Shown here piece by piece: positions 29,308 to 38,775 of a stretch of DNA of 41,001 nucleotides (positions are counted from its first letter, which is position 1; the number at the start of each line of letters is the position of its first letter). Origin of the DNA: JAEHDI01 sp035455185 (lineage in GTDB: Bacteria > Acidobacteriota > Terriglobia > Bryobacterales > Bryobacteraceae). Made by a program: the position numbers and the translations under genes. The notes beneath the pieces are model-generated. The model saw only the letters and a list, made by a program, of their open reading frames with translations, did no database searches and had not been told where the DNA came from. The stretch lies in NCBI GenBank assembly GCA_035455185.1, contig DATIFQ010000139.1:1-41001 (forward strand). Direction: 5' to 3'.

Positions 29308-31544
29308 TCGAACCTGAGCCCCCCACGGATACCGCGCGAAAGGCTGCTGTAGCCGAGCACTTCTTCGTACCGGCTGTTCAGGAGGTTATCGGCGCGCAGG
29401 TATGGCGACAGGCGGCCGTTGAGCCGCACGGAACAGGCCGCGTATACATTCTGATAGCCCGGATTCCGTGTGACGCCGAGGTTGTAGTCGTAGTCCTGCC
29501 GCTCGCCCACGAGTATCGCCCCGGCCTGGAACCACCAGCGGCTCGGTGCGATTGACATAGAAACCGAACCCGAGTGCCCCGGACGCCGGCCCAATTCCTG
29601 CCCGATTCCTGTAAACGGGTGGTTCGGCGAGTTCGAGTGGATGATCCGGCTCCACAGGCGCATGTACGAGCCGCCGAACATGATGTCGTTCCTCGCCTTC
29701 ACCCGGCCCGAAAACTCGACTCCGCGTGCACGGCTCTGGTCCACGTTATCCCAGCTTCCCCACACCGGTGGGGGAAGGGAGACAAAAGTAATCAAATCCT
29801 GGAACGAATTGTGGAACACCGCCACTTCCGTGCGCGCTCGCCTGCTGAACCACTCCTGAACGAGACCCGCTTCGTAGCTCGATGTCTTCTCCGGCCGAAG
29901 GTCTGGATTTCCCGCGAAGAAGAACTCGCGCGCGAAATTCTGGATCAGGCTCGGTTCGGTGATGCCCCGGCCGGCGCTCACCCGGAACAGCGTGGACGAG
30001 AGAGGTCCGTGTTCCCCTGCAAGAAGGAAGCTGGCTGCCCCACGCGGCGTGACCTTTCGGCCGAACGCACTCGAGTGCTCCATCCGCAAACCACCGGAAA
30101 GGAACACCCTTCCCGCCAGAGTCTGCTGTTTGTGCAGGAACAGCCCATGGTTGTTCCTCTCGACCGCCCGGGCCGAAACGTCGCCCTCCTGCCGTTCGTA
30201 GTCGTAGCCGAACACCATCGGCCCGCCGGGTTGTTCCCAAGTTCCCTGGTAGCCGGCCCGCTTGCGGGAGGTGGCGCTCAGGAACGGCTCAAACGGGAAC
30301 AGCGTTACCTCTTGGCTTACCAGCCGGGTTCCAGCGGGCGGGACTTCCGGCAGGTGGTTCGGGTCAAGCAATCGCACGAGGTACGTCCGCGGCTCGGGAA
30401 CGCGCACGTCACGCACCAATGCTGCCAGCGCGTAAGGGCCATCGAGTCTCTCGTCGACGTAAAGGTCGCGTACGCGGTGATATCCGAATGTGAAACGCTG
30501 GAGGTAACTGCTGCCACGGGCGTCGTCCAGACGGAGCGAGAGCGTGGAGTCGCGGTTTGTCTCGTGAGCGTCCTGGTCCACTAGCCCGTAACCGACCTGC
30601 CCCGGTACGCCGAGCACCGAGTCGGACGTGCGGAAGACGGTGCGGAGCTGCGTGTTCGATGAGAATCGGAATCCGACATTAGCGCTGCCTGTCGTGTCCC
30701 GGTAGTAGTCATTCGAGAATTCGCCGGTGGTGTGGAACTGTTCGGCATTCAGGGCGTAGTCGAGGCGGGCTCCGCTGCCGCCCAGCAGGTTCGCCACCCA
30801 ACGGTCGGTCTGGAAACTGCCCCGCTCGTACGAGAGCGAGCCGCGCGGTATCTTGTTTTCTGGGTCTCCACGCCGAGTGAACAATTGCACAACTCCGGCC
30901 GAGGCCTCCGCGCCGAATAGGGCGCTTTCCGGACCCCGAACCACCTCAATCCGGTCGATATCGCTCGAGCTCAGGTGCGCCAGGTTGTACTCCCCGCCGG
31001 GGTCGTTGGCAGGCACGCCGTCGATCAGAATCATCGTGCCCGTGCGCTGTCCGCCGCGGGTGAAGACCGAAGTCAAAGCTCCCTGCCGTCCGGTCGTCGT
31101 CACCTGCAACCCGGGCGTTTCACGGAGCAGATCCGGGACCGTCGGAAACGCTCGCCGCTCCAGATCAGACCGGGTGAGGACAGTGGCGGCGACCCCCGCC
31201 TCCTCCGTTGTCGTTTCGTATCGGGTGGCGGAGACGATAATCCGCTCTACCACTCCCGCGACGGTCATGTCGACGCGAAAGTCCCCAGGAGCGGCGATCT
31301 CCACCTCCCGCACCTCAAACCCTGATGCCGTGATGACAGCCCGGCAGCGTTCGCCGCCGGGGAAGTTGAACCGGCCGTCCAGGCCGGTCACCACCGTCTG
31401 TGAGCCGCATTCGACCCGCGCTCCGCGGATCGGTCGGGCGGACGGATCGTATACCGTCCCCGTGATTACGAGCTGTGTAGGGTCTGCCGCCACTGTGGCG
31501 GCCATAGACGTGAGTAAGATGAGACTTCGGAAATATCCTGCCAT
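29301..31544 (-). CDS. btuB: TonB-dependent outer-membrane cobalamin receptor
   Basis: 747 residues. A signal peptide (about 1-20) is followed by a carboxypeptidase-regulatory-like domain (about 25-100: GTVYDPSARPIRGARVECGS) typical of Acidobacteria and Bacteroidetes receptors, a plug (about 115-225: VPDLLRETPGLQVTTTGRQG, then RGPESALFGAEASAGVVQLF), and a 22-strand barrel ending in GLRFEW. ATG 31544 is preceded by GAGGGAG; an earlier in-frame ATG exists. A cobalamin riboswitch lies directly upstream, so the substrate is almost certainly B12 or another corrinoid. It needs TonB-ExbBD, not encoded here. Confidence 0.92.
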   Translation of the reverse strand: MAGYFRSLILLTSMAATVAADPTQLVITGTVYDPSARPIRGARVECGSQTVVTGLDGRFNFPGGERCRAVITASGFEVREVEIAAPGDFRVDMTVAGVVERIIVSATRYETTTEEAGVAATVLTRSDLERRAFPTVPDLLRETPGLQVTTTGRQGALTSVFTRGGQRTGTMILIDGVPANDPGGEYNLAHLSSSDIDRIEVVRGPESALFGAEASAGVVQLFTRRGDPENKIPRGSLSYERGSFQTDRWVANLLGGSGARLDYALNAEQFHTTGEFSNDYYRDTTGSANVGFRFSSNTQLRTVFRTSDSVLGVPGQVGYGLVDQDAHETNRDSTLSLRLDDARGSSYLQRFTFGYHRVRDLYVDERLDGPYALAALVRDVRVPEPRTYLVRLLDPNHLPEVPPAGTRLVSQEVTLFPFEPFLSATSRKRAGYQGTWEQPGGPMVFGYDYERQEGDVSARAVERNNHGLFLHKQQTLAGRVFLSGGLRMEHSSAFGRKVTPRGAASFLLAGEHGPLSSTLFRVSAGRGITEPSLIQNFAREFFFAGNPDLRPEKTSSYEAGLVQEWFSRRARTEVAVFHNSFQDLITFVSLPPPVWGSWDNVDQSRARGVEFSGRVKARNDIMFGGSYMRLWSRIIHSNSPNHPFTGIGQELGRRPGHSGSVSMSIAPSRWWFQAGAILVGERQDYDYNLGVTRNPGYQNVYAACSVRLNGRLSPYLRADNLLNSRYEEVLGYSSLSRGIRGGLRFEW

Positions 31545-31584
31545 GAGACGTTCTCCCTCGGAACGCATCACTCATCTGGTGAGG

Positions 31585-31760
31585 AACCGGTCTTCTGGCT
31601 TGCGACCTGGCCGTTACCAATCCCGGTTGCCTGGCCTTCCCGCTTTCGCAGTGACCAAGCGGCCGTGCAGCACGTCGCTTACAGTTGCGGGGCAGCGGTG
31701 GACTTACACCACCTTCTCGTTCATTCCTCGCCCGCGGGTGACACTTGTGAAAGATCGAAA
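31585..31760 (-). promoter_or_regulatory. cobalamin riboswitch controlling the btu operon
   Basis: Read on the minus strand, the core CCCCGCAACTGTAAGCG (revcomp of about 31676-31692), the GGGAAGGCC loop element, and the B12 box AAGCCAGAAGACC (31601-31589) occur in the correct order, with a GTAAGTCC variant in front. It is followed after about 45 bases by the btuB ATG. There is no T-run terminator in the gap, and the ribosome site GAGGGAG lies just past the 3' side, so control is probably at translation. The outer ends of the element are approximate. Confidence 0.92.
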
Positions 31761-31808
31761 TTGCCGGCCGCCCCGGCATAGCCGGCGCATCTCCAGGCAA
31801 CTTTGCTG

Positions 31809-31814
31809 AGTATA
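31809..31814 (-). promoter_or_regulatory. possible -10 element of the btu operon promoter
   Basis: TATACT on the minus strand (31814-31809) lies just after the PilZ gene stop and about 50 bases before the riboswitch core begins. No convincing -35 is seen 16-18 bases upstream, so support is limited to the hexamer and its position. Confidence 0.35.
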
Positions 31815-31827
31815 GCAGTTCGCCAGG

Positions 31828-32214
31828 CTACTGGATGTACTGGATTTCGGGCGGCTCGGAGAGTGGAAAAACAGCCTCATCCGCGTCTTCGGTGTCGTCG
31901 AATTTTATCCGGCGAATCTCCAGGGCGATCCGCACGGGTCCGCCTTCCTCGCTGACCCGGACTACCCTCGCCAGACAGTTCAGACCCCGGCCACGAATGT
32001 GTTGCCCGGAAGGCAGGCGGACTACAACCCGCGCCAGGTCGCCCAATCTTGGTGATCGTTCGGCCGGCGGGGCGGAAATCGTCACTAGCAGTCCGGAGCG
32101 GCTGATATTTTGAGTGACGCCAACCATTGCGTCAAAAGACTTCAGCGGGGAGGATAGGTTGCAGTCTAGCTTGAGTTCATACCGGATTCCCCGGCGTTGA
32201 TCCATGGCAGACAT
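31828..32214 (-). CDS. PilZ-domain protein
   Basis: 128 residues, a single PilZ domain: RRGIRYELKLDC gives the RxxxR c-di-GMP-binding arginines and NISRSGLLV the (D/N)xSxxG motif. It ends in an acidic tail. It probably binds c-di-GMP and relays it to an unknown partner. ATG 32214 (MSAMDQRRG) is favoured because PilZ proteins start just ahead of the RxxxR motif; ATG 32205 or an extended start at 32328 are possible, and no clear ribosome site decides. It is divergent from an adenylate cyclase gene. Confidence 0.78.
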   Translation of the reverse strand: MSAMDQRRGIRYELKLDCNLSSPLKSFDAMVGVTQNISRSGLLVTISAPPAERSPRLGDLARVVVRLPSGQHIRGRGLNCLARVVRVSEEGGPVRIALEIRRIKFDDTEDADEAVFPLSEPPEIQYIQ

Positions 32215-32357
32215 CAATGGGTACCCATAGCAGACTAGCGCAACCCACCCGGCTGGGGGAACTCTCTTTTGGACAGTTCGCCCTTTTGAACGCTCTAGTA
32301 CTTGCGTAAACTTGGTTAACATGTTCAACGGAGCCCACTACCCCGCACAGACTGTCC

Positions 32358-34241
32358 TTGAAGCCTCGCGTACAATGGTCTCAAGTGCTGGGCATCACGA
32401 AGAAAAATTGGAAGAAGTACTCGATCCTTGCGACGATCGTCTTCGTCAGCATCGTGATCACGCTGCTGTTGGGCGAGTTCCGGTTCTTCCAACACCTGCA
32501 CCTGAAGGCTTTGGATGCTCACTTTGTGGCCCGTGGGCGTGAGCCGACCTCCGGTATCGTGTTGCTGGTAATCGACCAGAAGGCCCTGGACCATTTTGAG
32601 GAATTGCAGCTTTTCTGGCATCCGTATTATGCCGAAGCGATACGTGGGGTGGCGGAGGGCGGTGCAAAAGTTCTGGGCATGGACGTTATCTTCGCCGTGC
32701 CTGTCACGAAGTGGGAACCCGAGCACGACCGGATGCTTGCGGAAGCCGTGGCCGATACGGCCAGCCGCATGCCCGTCATCTGCGGCTATGCGCCGGCAGT
32801 GATGAGCAAACAGCAGGAGTGGCCGGTGCCGGTGAACATGATCGCGTCGGCGCTGGGCATGACGGCGTTTGCCAATCTCACAGCCGATCCGGATGATTTC
32901 GTGCGGAGACAGGAACTGATCGAAACGCCGGTTCCCGGGAGCCAAGTCCCACCGGCACGAAGCCTGGCCTTAAGGCTTGCTGAAGTGTATTTGGGCACAC
33001 AAGCTGATTTTGATGGAACACGCTTCTTGCTGGGCGGTGGTACGGTGCCAGTCTCACGCGATCGAGCCATCGCGATCAACTATGCCGGTCCTCCCGGTGC
33101 TTTCCCCCGGATCTCATTGTGGGACTTTCTCCAGGCCGCTCGCGCCGGGCACAAAGAACAGATACGGCAATGGGTTGAAGGAAAAGTGGTGCTCCTCGGC
33201 CCCGACAACATCACGGACCGCTACGCCACCCCTTTCTACACTGCTTTCAGCGGGCCGCGCTGGACCACCGCCGGAGTGGAAATTCACGCGAATACTCTCC
33301 ACACACTGCTGACGCGCCGCTTCCTGACGGCAACGCCGCAAGCCGGCCGAATGCTGGCGCTGGCGGCTGCAACCGGGGGCGCCGTCGCCATTGTTGCGTC
33401 ATTCAGCGCCGCCGCGGCAGGACTATGGTTGACTCTACTCCTCGCCGGCGTGATCGTCTTTACCCATATTCTGTTCCGGTTTGGCGTGCTGCTCTCCACT
33501 TCGGAACTCGTATTGTCCTGCGCCTTCTGTGTTCTGTTCGCTGTCACTTATCGCTTTCTGACAGCCCAAACACGGGGAGAACTGTTTTCGAAGGCTGTCA
33601 ATTTGTTCATAGGGCGGCAACTCGCTGTTTCTCTCGAGGACACCCAATCCATCACGCTTACCGCAAAACACGCGTACGTCACGATTCTGTTCTCCGATAT
33701 TCGCGGCTTCACGGCCTTTTCCGAGTCCAAGGACCCTGAAGTGGTCGTCGAACGGCTGAACGAGTATCTGACTGTGATGGTGCGAATCATCATGAATCAC
33801 CACGGCCATGTCAACAAGTTCCTCGGTGACGGGATTCTTGCGGTCTTCAGCGATGACGATGGAACCAATCCTGGAGACCACCCCGTGCGAGCCGTGCGAT
33901 GCGGTACCGACATGTGCCTGGCGTCGTCCGAGTTTCGGACCGGTGTCGGTATTCACACTGGTCCGGTCGTTATCGGAAATGTGGGCTCGACTGATCGGAT
34001 GGAGTATACGGTGCTCGGCGATACGGTCAACCTGGCGTCCCGTCTTGAAAGCCTGAACAAGGAGCATCATTCGCAGTTGATCATGAGTGACTCCACTAAA
34101 GAGCGCCTTGACGGACAGGTTGAAACCGCTCACCTCGCATCAGTCGCCATACGAGGGCGCGTTAACAAGCTGGACATATTTACCGTGTCCGCACTGGCGC
34201 CCAATCAAGGGGAACAGGCAGTCACTCAGAAGGCCCCATGA
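32358..34241 (+). CDS. CHASE2-domain adenylate cyclase (class III)
   Basis: 627 residues. One N-terminal membrane helix (about 22-40) is followed by an extracytoplasmic CHASE2 sensor domain (about 45-325, including GIVLLVIDQKALDHF and VVLLGPDNITDRYATPF), three membrane helices (about 333-400) and a cytoplasmic class III cyclase domain (about 430-610). Catalytic residues are visible: metal Asp in LFSDIRGFT and in KFLGDGILAVF, the adenine-specifying Lys of VNKFLGDG and Asp of YTVLGDTVN, and transition-state Asn/Arg in NLASRLE. The set indicates ATP rather than GTP as substrate. The start (TTG 32358, or GTG 32385) lacks a strong ribosome site. Confidence 0.9.
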   Translation: MKPRVQWSQVLGITKKNWKKYSILATIVFVSIVITLLLGEFRFFQHLHLKALDAHFVARGREPTSGIVLLVIDQKALDHFEELQLFWHPYYAEAIRGVAEGGAKVLGMDVIFAVPVTKWEPEHDRMLAEAVADTASRMPVICGYAPAVMSKQQEWPVPVNMIASALGMTAFANLTADPDDFVRRQELIETPVPGSQVPPARSLALRLAEVYLGTQADFDGTRFLLGGGTVPVSRDRAIAINYAGPPGAFPRISLWDFLQAARAGHKEQIRQWVEGKVVLLGPDNITDRYATPFYTAFSGPRWTTAGVEIHANTLHTLLTRRFLTATPQAGRMLALAAATGGAVAIVASFSAAAAGLWLTLLLAGVIVFTHILFRFGVLLSTSELVLSCAFCVLFAVTYRFLTAQTRGELFSKAVNLFIGRQLAVSLEDTQSITLTAKHAYVTILFSDIRGFTAFSESKDPEVVVERLNEYLTVMVRIIMNHHGHVNKFLGDGILAVFSDDDGTNPGDHPVRAVRCGTDMCLASSEFRTGVGIHTGPVVIGNVGSTDRMEYTVLGDTVNLASRLESLNKEHHSQLIMSDSTKERLDGQVETAHLASVAIRGRVNKLDIFTVSALAPNQGEQAVTQKAP

Positions 34242-34274
34242 TCCGGGGCCGCGCTCGGATGATCGTTCCCGTCG

Positions 34275-34293
34275 TGAGCCGCTCTACGGCTCA
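34275..34293. terminator. hairpin between convergent genes
   Basis: TGAGCCG and CGGCTCA form a perfect 7-bp stem with a five-base loop, located in the 55-base gap between the cyclase gene and the convergent NHL-repeat gene. The downstream T run is short (GTTT), so it may be a weak bidirectional terminator. Confidence 0.45.
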
Positions 34294-34296
34294 GTT

Positions 34297-37200
34297 TCAC
34301 GGACGGATGGCCATTGTCACCGGCGGGCTTTCCTGGCCCCTGACTCGCAAGACAACCGGCACGGCGTCTCCCGGAGTCACGCCTGCAGGAACAATCGCGT
34401 TCAACTGGTAGAGGCCCGCCCAGCTTGGCGCCAGGCCGGCGAACAGAACCTGAGCCTCAACCCCCCCGATCGTCAAGGAATACTGGCCGTTCACCCAAGA
34501 CAGCGGATCAAACGGGGCAGCCGAGCCAGCCGTCACTCCCGGGTCTACCAGACCCAGCCCGAGACAGTAAATCACCAGGATGTCGCCGGTTTTGGCCGGG
34601 TTCGCCGCATCCGCATACAAGCCGCTGGAATGATGTACCACGACACCTTGACCACGCCCGTTCTGGTCCCTCGTGAGGATGCCAGGCTGTGCGGCTGCCA
34701 CCGTCACGGTCTCCGGTGTGGCGATGCGGCTGCCTCTCTTAACCACGAGTTGGTGCGTCGTGTTCATCGGAACGTCGTAAGGGACGATGGCGTTGATCTG
34801 ACCCTCACTGGTGAAGAGCAGGGGCATGCGCCTTCCGGCAATGGTTGCCGAGGTGCCGGCCAACTCGATCTCCAAGGGCAGCACCTTCGAAAGCTCGACT
34901 CGATCCGAGAGCCGGGCGCCGAAAATGCTGACAAAGGCGCCCGGGGCCACCGGGAGCCCGGGCGCGAAACTGGCGGCGCTTACGACGCCCCCGGCGAAGA
35001 TCACCGGCGGCTCGTCGCCCCCGGGACGCAGGGCGGCGGTAAACTCCGCAGTGCCTTCGATGTTCTTCTGAGGTTGACTGGCCTTGAGTCGAATCGTGAC
35101 CTGCGGCGATCCGGCGGAGGTAACCTGCCAGATCCCGCTCCACTTTCCATTCTGCTGCGAGGTTAGCGCCAGGGGCGGATCGTTATTGGAGAACTCCGCG
35201 ACGACCAATCCATCCACCATGGGGTTCCCACAGTCATCCACCGCTTCCATCGCCAGCCGGTTCGGCCAGCCCGCGAGAACGGCCGTTTCCAATCCAACAG
35301 ACGTAAACACGGGTAATAGTTTCGCCGGCGTGCATGGAGCCTCGGCAAACGCAGCGCCGGCCCTCGCGGCTGCGGGAGCGGGTGCGTTTACCAACAGAAG
35401 ATTCACAGTTCGCGACACGCCGCCGGTGAAAAGCAGCGTCAACGAGCCTTCGTAAATGCCGGGAGCAAGTTTCGCCGTGTCCGGTTGCACTACAATCCGC
35501 GTCGGGCGCTCAGGAGTTACCGTTGCATCGGACGGAAGATAGACGAACCAGTCCGTACCGCCTGAGCTCACTCGCGCCGAGCGGAAACTGATCGGGTTGT
35601 CGCTCAGGTTGGAAACCAGGATGTTCTGGGAACTGGGTGCAACACCCTGCGTGGCGCGGAAAACGAGACCAAGAGGGTGCACCACGGGACCTGGATCGGT
35701 GGCGTCAGGCAGCAGTTTCAGCGCCACTGCGACGGACTGGGGCGAGTTCACGGCCTGCGGCGAGCTGATGTCGATCTGCCCGTAGTAATCACCTGCGGCG
35801 AGACCGGTCGGGTTTATCCGAACCTCGACCGTGGAACCGCTGAATGAGCCGGCTGCGGAGCCGCTGTCCGCGCTTAACGAAAGCCATGGCACGCCTCCGG
35901 ACAACCGGGTCACCTTCGCGCTCCAGGTCAGTTCTCCTGTCCCCGCGTTGAGAACCTGGAAGCTCTGCGCTGGAACGGCTCCTCCATTTTGCACCGCTGC
36001 GAATGCCAACCCTGCCGGAGACAGCACCATCCGTTGCGGCACCGCGTTCAGGCTCATCACCACGGGCACCGTCACCTGTTCTCCATTCTGCGTGTTCGTT
36101 AGGACGATCTTGCCTGTATACGTGCCGCTGCTCAGCCCTGAAGGATCGGCCCGCACGTCGATTGACGCGCCCGTGGAGGCCGGCGCAGCGGCGGATTGAG
36201 GTGCTGCGCTCAGCCAGCCTCCGCCGCTCGTTGTCGTGGCGGCGACAGTGAATTCCAGTGTCCCGCCTCCTATGTTCGAAACATCGAGGGTCTTCAGGGA
36301 AGCAGCGGACCCTTCAATGAGAGAGAACGACAAGGCGTCCGGCCGGGCAGCCAGCCGCGCCGGGAGCGTTGGGCCAACCTGAAATTCCACCGCGACAAGG
36401 ACGAATGGTGGGGTGCACTGAGGGGCCTGCAACGTGACCGTGCCACGATAGCGCCCGGGAGGAAGCTCCCCGGGTTTGACGGAGACCTCGACTGTCGCCG
36501 GCATGGTCCCATCTTTCGGAGTGACCGCAAGCCAGGTTCCTCCTGATTCTGTGGCCACGGTGACGCTAAACGTTACGCCCGGTACTCCCGGGAACAGCCG
36601 AACGCGCTGGGACGGCGGAGCCGCGCCGAGAGAGTTTCCGGCAAAGCTCAACTGCACGGGCTCGACCAGAAGGGCGGGCCGGGTGGCTTTGATCTGCCTC
36701 AGGCGATGGTTAAAACGGTCGGCGAAGAAGATATTGCCGGCGGAATCGACCGCCAGCGAATACGGCCCATAGAGGGCTGCCTGCACCGCCGGCTGGCCGT
36801 CACCGGACAGGCCCTGCACCCCGTTCCCTGCCACAGTGGTAATGTTGCCGCCCGAAGAAATGCATCGGATGCGATGGTTCTTCTCGTCGGCGACGCAAAG
36901 ATTTCCGGCGTTATCAAAGGCGAGGCCGACAGGTCCGTTCAAGGACGCTCTGGTAGCTGGCCCGCCGTCACCGGAGAAACCTGCCGTGCCCGTCCCCGCA
37001 ATCGTGGCGATGCTGCCATAGATGTCGATTCTGCGAATGCGGTTGTTTCCAGTGTCGCTGATATAGATGTTCCCCGAGTTATCGACGGCCAGGCCACGAG
37101 GGTCGGACAGGGCGGCTCTGACTGCCGGCCCGTTGTCGCCCGAAAACCCCCTTTCGCCAGTGCCAGCGATAGTGGTGATGGTTCCGTGGATATCTACCAT

Positions 37201-38775
37201 TCGAATTCGTTGATTGCTGGTGTCGGCAATATAGAGCGTGCCTCCAGCGGCGGCGAGTCCTTCCGGAAACTTCAAGGTGGCGTTCACAGCGGGTCCGTTG
37301 TCACCCGCAAAACCGGCTTGCCCGTTCCCGGCGACAGTGGCGATGTTCCCGTCAGGCGTGACTCTACGGACGCGACTATTGAACTGATCGGCAATGAAGA
37401 GGGAGCCCAGCTCCTCGTCGAAGGCGATTGCCGAAGGATAGAACAGGGCCGCCTTCGAGGCTGGACCGCCATCGCCCGAGAAGCCTTCCTCGCCGGTTCC
37501 GACGAACGTGGTAAGTATTCCTTTGGAAATCTTCCGGACGCGGTTCCGAAATGGTTCCGACAAATAAAGGTTTCCCACAGGGTCCACGGCGGTGCCCGTC
37601 GGAAGATACAGAGCGGCGGCAGTCGCCGGTCCACCCTCGCCCGACGTACGAAAGAGGCCGTTACCCGCTACGGTCGAGATCACGCCGTCGGGTGTTACCT
37701 TGCGAACGCGGCTGTTGGCCGAATCGGCAATGTAGACATTGAGTGACTTGTCGATCGCAACGCTTGACGGCCAGTTTAGCCGCGCCCTTGTCGCCGGGCC
37801 GCCGTCGCCGGAGTACCCGCTTTGCCCACTGCCTGCCACTGTCGTAATAACGCTGCCTACGACCTTGCGGACGCGGTTCGTGAGGAGATCCGCGATGTAT
37901 AACGCGCCTGAGCTATCGACCTTGGTTGAAAGGGGCACCATCACGGAGAAAACGCCGTCTCCCGGGGCTGACCCGCCGGCCACCGTAGTGATGGTTCCAT
38001 TCGGCGAAATACGGCGAACGCGGCCGTTGAAGGTGTCGGAAACGTAAATGTTGTTGGCGGCATCGACGGACACGCCGTAGGGCGTACTCAGGAGGGCTTG
38101 CGTGGCGGGTCCCCCGTCTCCCCCAAAGCCCTGCCTGCCGACTCCCGCAATCGTGGTGACAATACCATCCGGCGTGATCTTGCGAATCCGGTGATTGAAG
38201 GTATCAGCAACGTAGATGACTCCCGCCGCGTCAACAGCCAGGTCCTGAGGAAAGTTGAAGGCAGCTCCGGTGGCCGGTCCTCCGTCACCGGAGAACCCGG
38301 GATCACTCAGGCCGGCGATAGTGCTGATGACGCCGCCGCGGCTGATCTTGCGTATGCGGTTCGCGGCGGCGACATAAAGATCGCTCGCAGGACTGAACGC
38401 CAGGGCGGCCGGGAATAAGAGGGCTGCCGAGGTGGCGGCGCCCTCATCGCCAGAGTAGCCGGGGATGCCATTGCCGCCGATTACGGTCAGGACGCCGTCG
38501 GATCCGACCCGCATTACCATTTGGTTGTCGGGATCGGCGATGTAGAAGTCGCCGGCGGCGTCGACGGCCACCGCCATGCTGAAGTTCCCACCGAGGGGCG
38601 CTTCCCGCGCCGGGCGCCCGTCACCCGGGAACAGCCAATCCGTGCCTGCCGCCGTAGTAATGACCCCTTGAGCGCCGGCTCGCGATACGCCAAAACCAGC
38701 GATCGACAGGAAAGCCAGAAAAAGGCGACACCATCCCCTCACTTTTCGCATCCCCATTGCGAAAAAGTATATCAT
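34297..38775 (-). CDS. large secreted NHL-repeat protein with BACON-like domains and C-terminal TIGR03437 domain
   Basis: 1492 residues. Signal peptide about 1-36 (CRLFLAFLSIAGFGVSRAGA). Residues 37-695 hold twelve NHL repeats of about 55 residues with the recurrent TTVAGxGxxGFSGDGGPATxA...P.G.AVD..GNIYIAD..NxRIRKV pattern, enough for two six-bladed propellers. Four BACON/Ig-like modules follow (about 700-1130, each opening with P..L.F and containing WLS or similar), then an Ig-like domain with a conserved cysteine (about 1150-1260) and a TIGR03437 domain (about 1270-1492). It is probably a surface adhesin or scaffold; no catalytic motif is seen. ATG 38775 overlaps the stop of the upstream caspase gene (ATGA); 38757 and 38751 are alternative starts. 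Confidence 0.85.
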   Translation of the reverse strand: MIYFFAMGMRKVRGWCRLFLAFLSIAGFGVSRAGAQGVITTAAGTDWLFPGDGRPAREAPLGGNFSMAVAVDAAGDFYIADPDNQMVMRVGSDGVLTVIGGNGIPGYSGDEGAATSAALLFPAALAFSPASDLYVAAANRIRKISRGGVISTIAGLSDPGFSGDGGPATGAAFNFPQDLAVDAAGVIYVADTFNHRIRKITPDGIVTTIAGVGRQGFGGDGGPATQALLSTPYGVSVDAANNIYVSDTFNGRVRRISPNGTITTVAGGSAPGDGVFSVMVPLSTKVDSSGALYIADLLTNRVRKVVGSVITTVAGSGQSGYSGDGGPATRARLNWPSSVAIDKSLNVYIADSANSRVRKVTPDGVISTVAGNGLFRTSGEGGPATAAALYLPTGTAVDPVGNLYLSEPFRNRVRKISKGILTTFVGTGEEGFSGDGGPASKAALFYPSAIAFDEELGSLFIADQFNSRVRRVTPDGNIATVAGNGQAGFAGDNGPAVNATLKFPEGLAAAGGTLYIADTSNQRIRMVDIHGTITTIAGTGERGFSGDNGPAVRAALSDPRGLAVDNSGNIYISDTGNNRIRRIDIYGSIATIAGTGTAGFSGDGGPATRASLNGPVGLAFDNAGNLCVADEKNHRIRCISSGGNITTVAGNGVQGLSGDGQPAVQAALYGPYSLAVDSAGNIFFADRFNHRLRQIKATRPALLVEPVQLSFAGNSLGAAPPSQRVRLFPGVPGVTFSVTVATESGGTWLAVTPKDGTMPATVEVSVKPGELPPGRYRGTVTLQAPQCTPPFVLVAVEFQVGPTLPARLAARPDALSFSLIEGSAASLKTLDVSNIGGGTLEFTVAATTTSGGGWLSAAPQSAAAPASTGASIDVRADPSGLSSGTYTGKIVLTNTQNGEQVTVPVVMSLNAVPQRMVLSPAGLAFAAVQNGGAVPAQSFQVLNAGTGELTWSAKVTRLSGGVPWLSLSADSGSAAGSFSGSTVEVRINPTGLAAGDYYGQIDISSPQAVNSPQSVAVALKLLPDATDPGPVVHPLGLVFRATQGVAPSSQNILVSNLSDNPISFRSARVSSGGTDWFVYLPSDATVTPERPTRIVVQPDTAKLAPGIYEGSLTLLFTGGVSRTVNLLLVNAPAPAAARAGAAFAEAPCTPAKLLPVFTSVGLETAVLAGWPNRLAMEAVDDCGNPMVDGLVVAEFSNNDPPLALTSQQNGKWSGIWQVTSAGSPQVTIRLKASQPQKNIEGTAEFTAALRPGGDEPPVIFAGGVVSAASFAPGLPVAPGAFVSIFGARLSDRVELSKVLPLEIELAGTSATIAGRRMPLLFTSEGQINAIVPYDVPMNTTHQLVVKRGSRIATPETVTVAAAQPGILTRDQNGRGQGVVVHHSSGLYADAANPAKTGDILVIYCLGLGLVDPGVTAGSAAPFDPLSWVNGQYSLTIGGVEAQVLFAGLAPSWAGLYQLNAIVPAGVTPGDAVPVVLRVRGQESPPVTMAIRP
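36690..38668 (-). repeat. twelve tandem NHL repeat units within the secreted protein gene
   Basis: The DNA encodes twelve consecutive units of about 165 bases. Unit 5 is short, with the SGDGGPAT insert replaced by APGDGVFS, and unit 2 lacks the usual spacing before its RIRK motif. Units 10, 11 and 12 are the most alike. The units differ enough at DNA level that this is old protein-level repetition rather than recent tandem duplication. Confidence 0.8.

Noticed and set aside
29574..30584. 336-codon open frame on the plus strand
   Set aside because: Antisense to the btuB barrel; no domain is recognisable.
36706..37746. 346-codon open frame on the plus strand with apparent internal repeats
   Set aside because: Its repeats are the reverse complement of the NHL units in the real gene.
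36690..38668. Regular repeats suggestive of a CRISPR or tandem DNA array
   Set aside because: The units are about 165 bases, diverged and in frame; they encode NHL repeats.
38757..38775. TATACT just before ATG 38757 as a separate promoter of the NHL-repeat gene
   Set aside because: No -35 at suitable spacing, and the ATGA overlap with the upstream gene favours co-transcription, though an internal promoter is not excluded.
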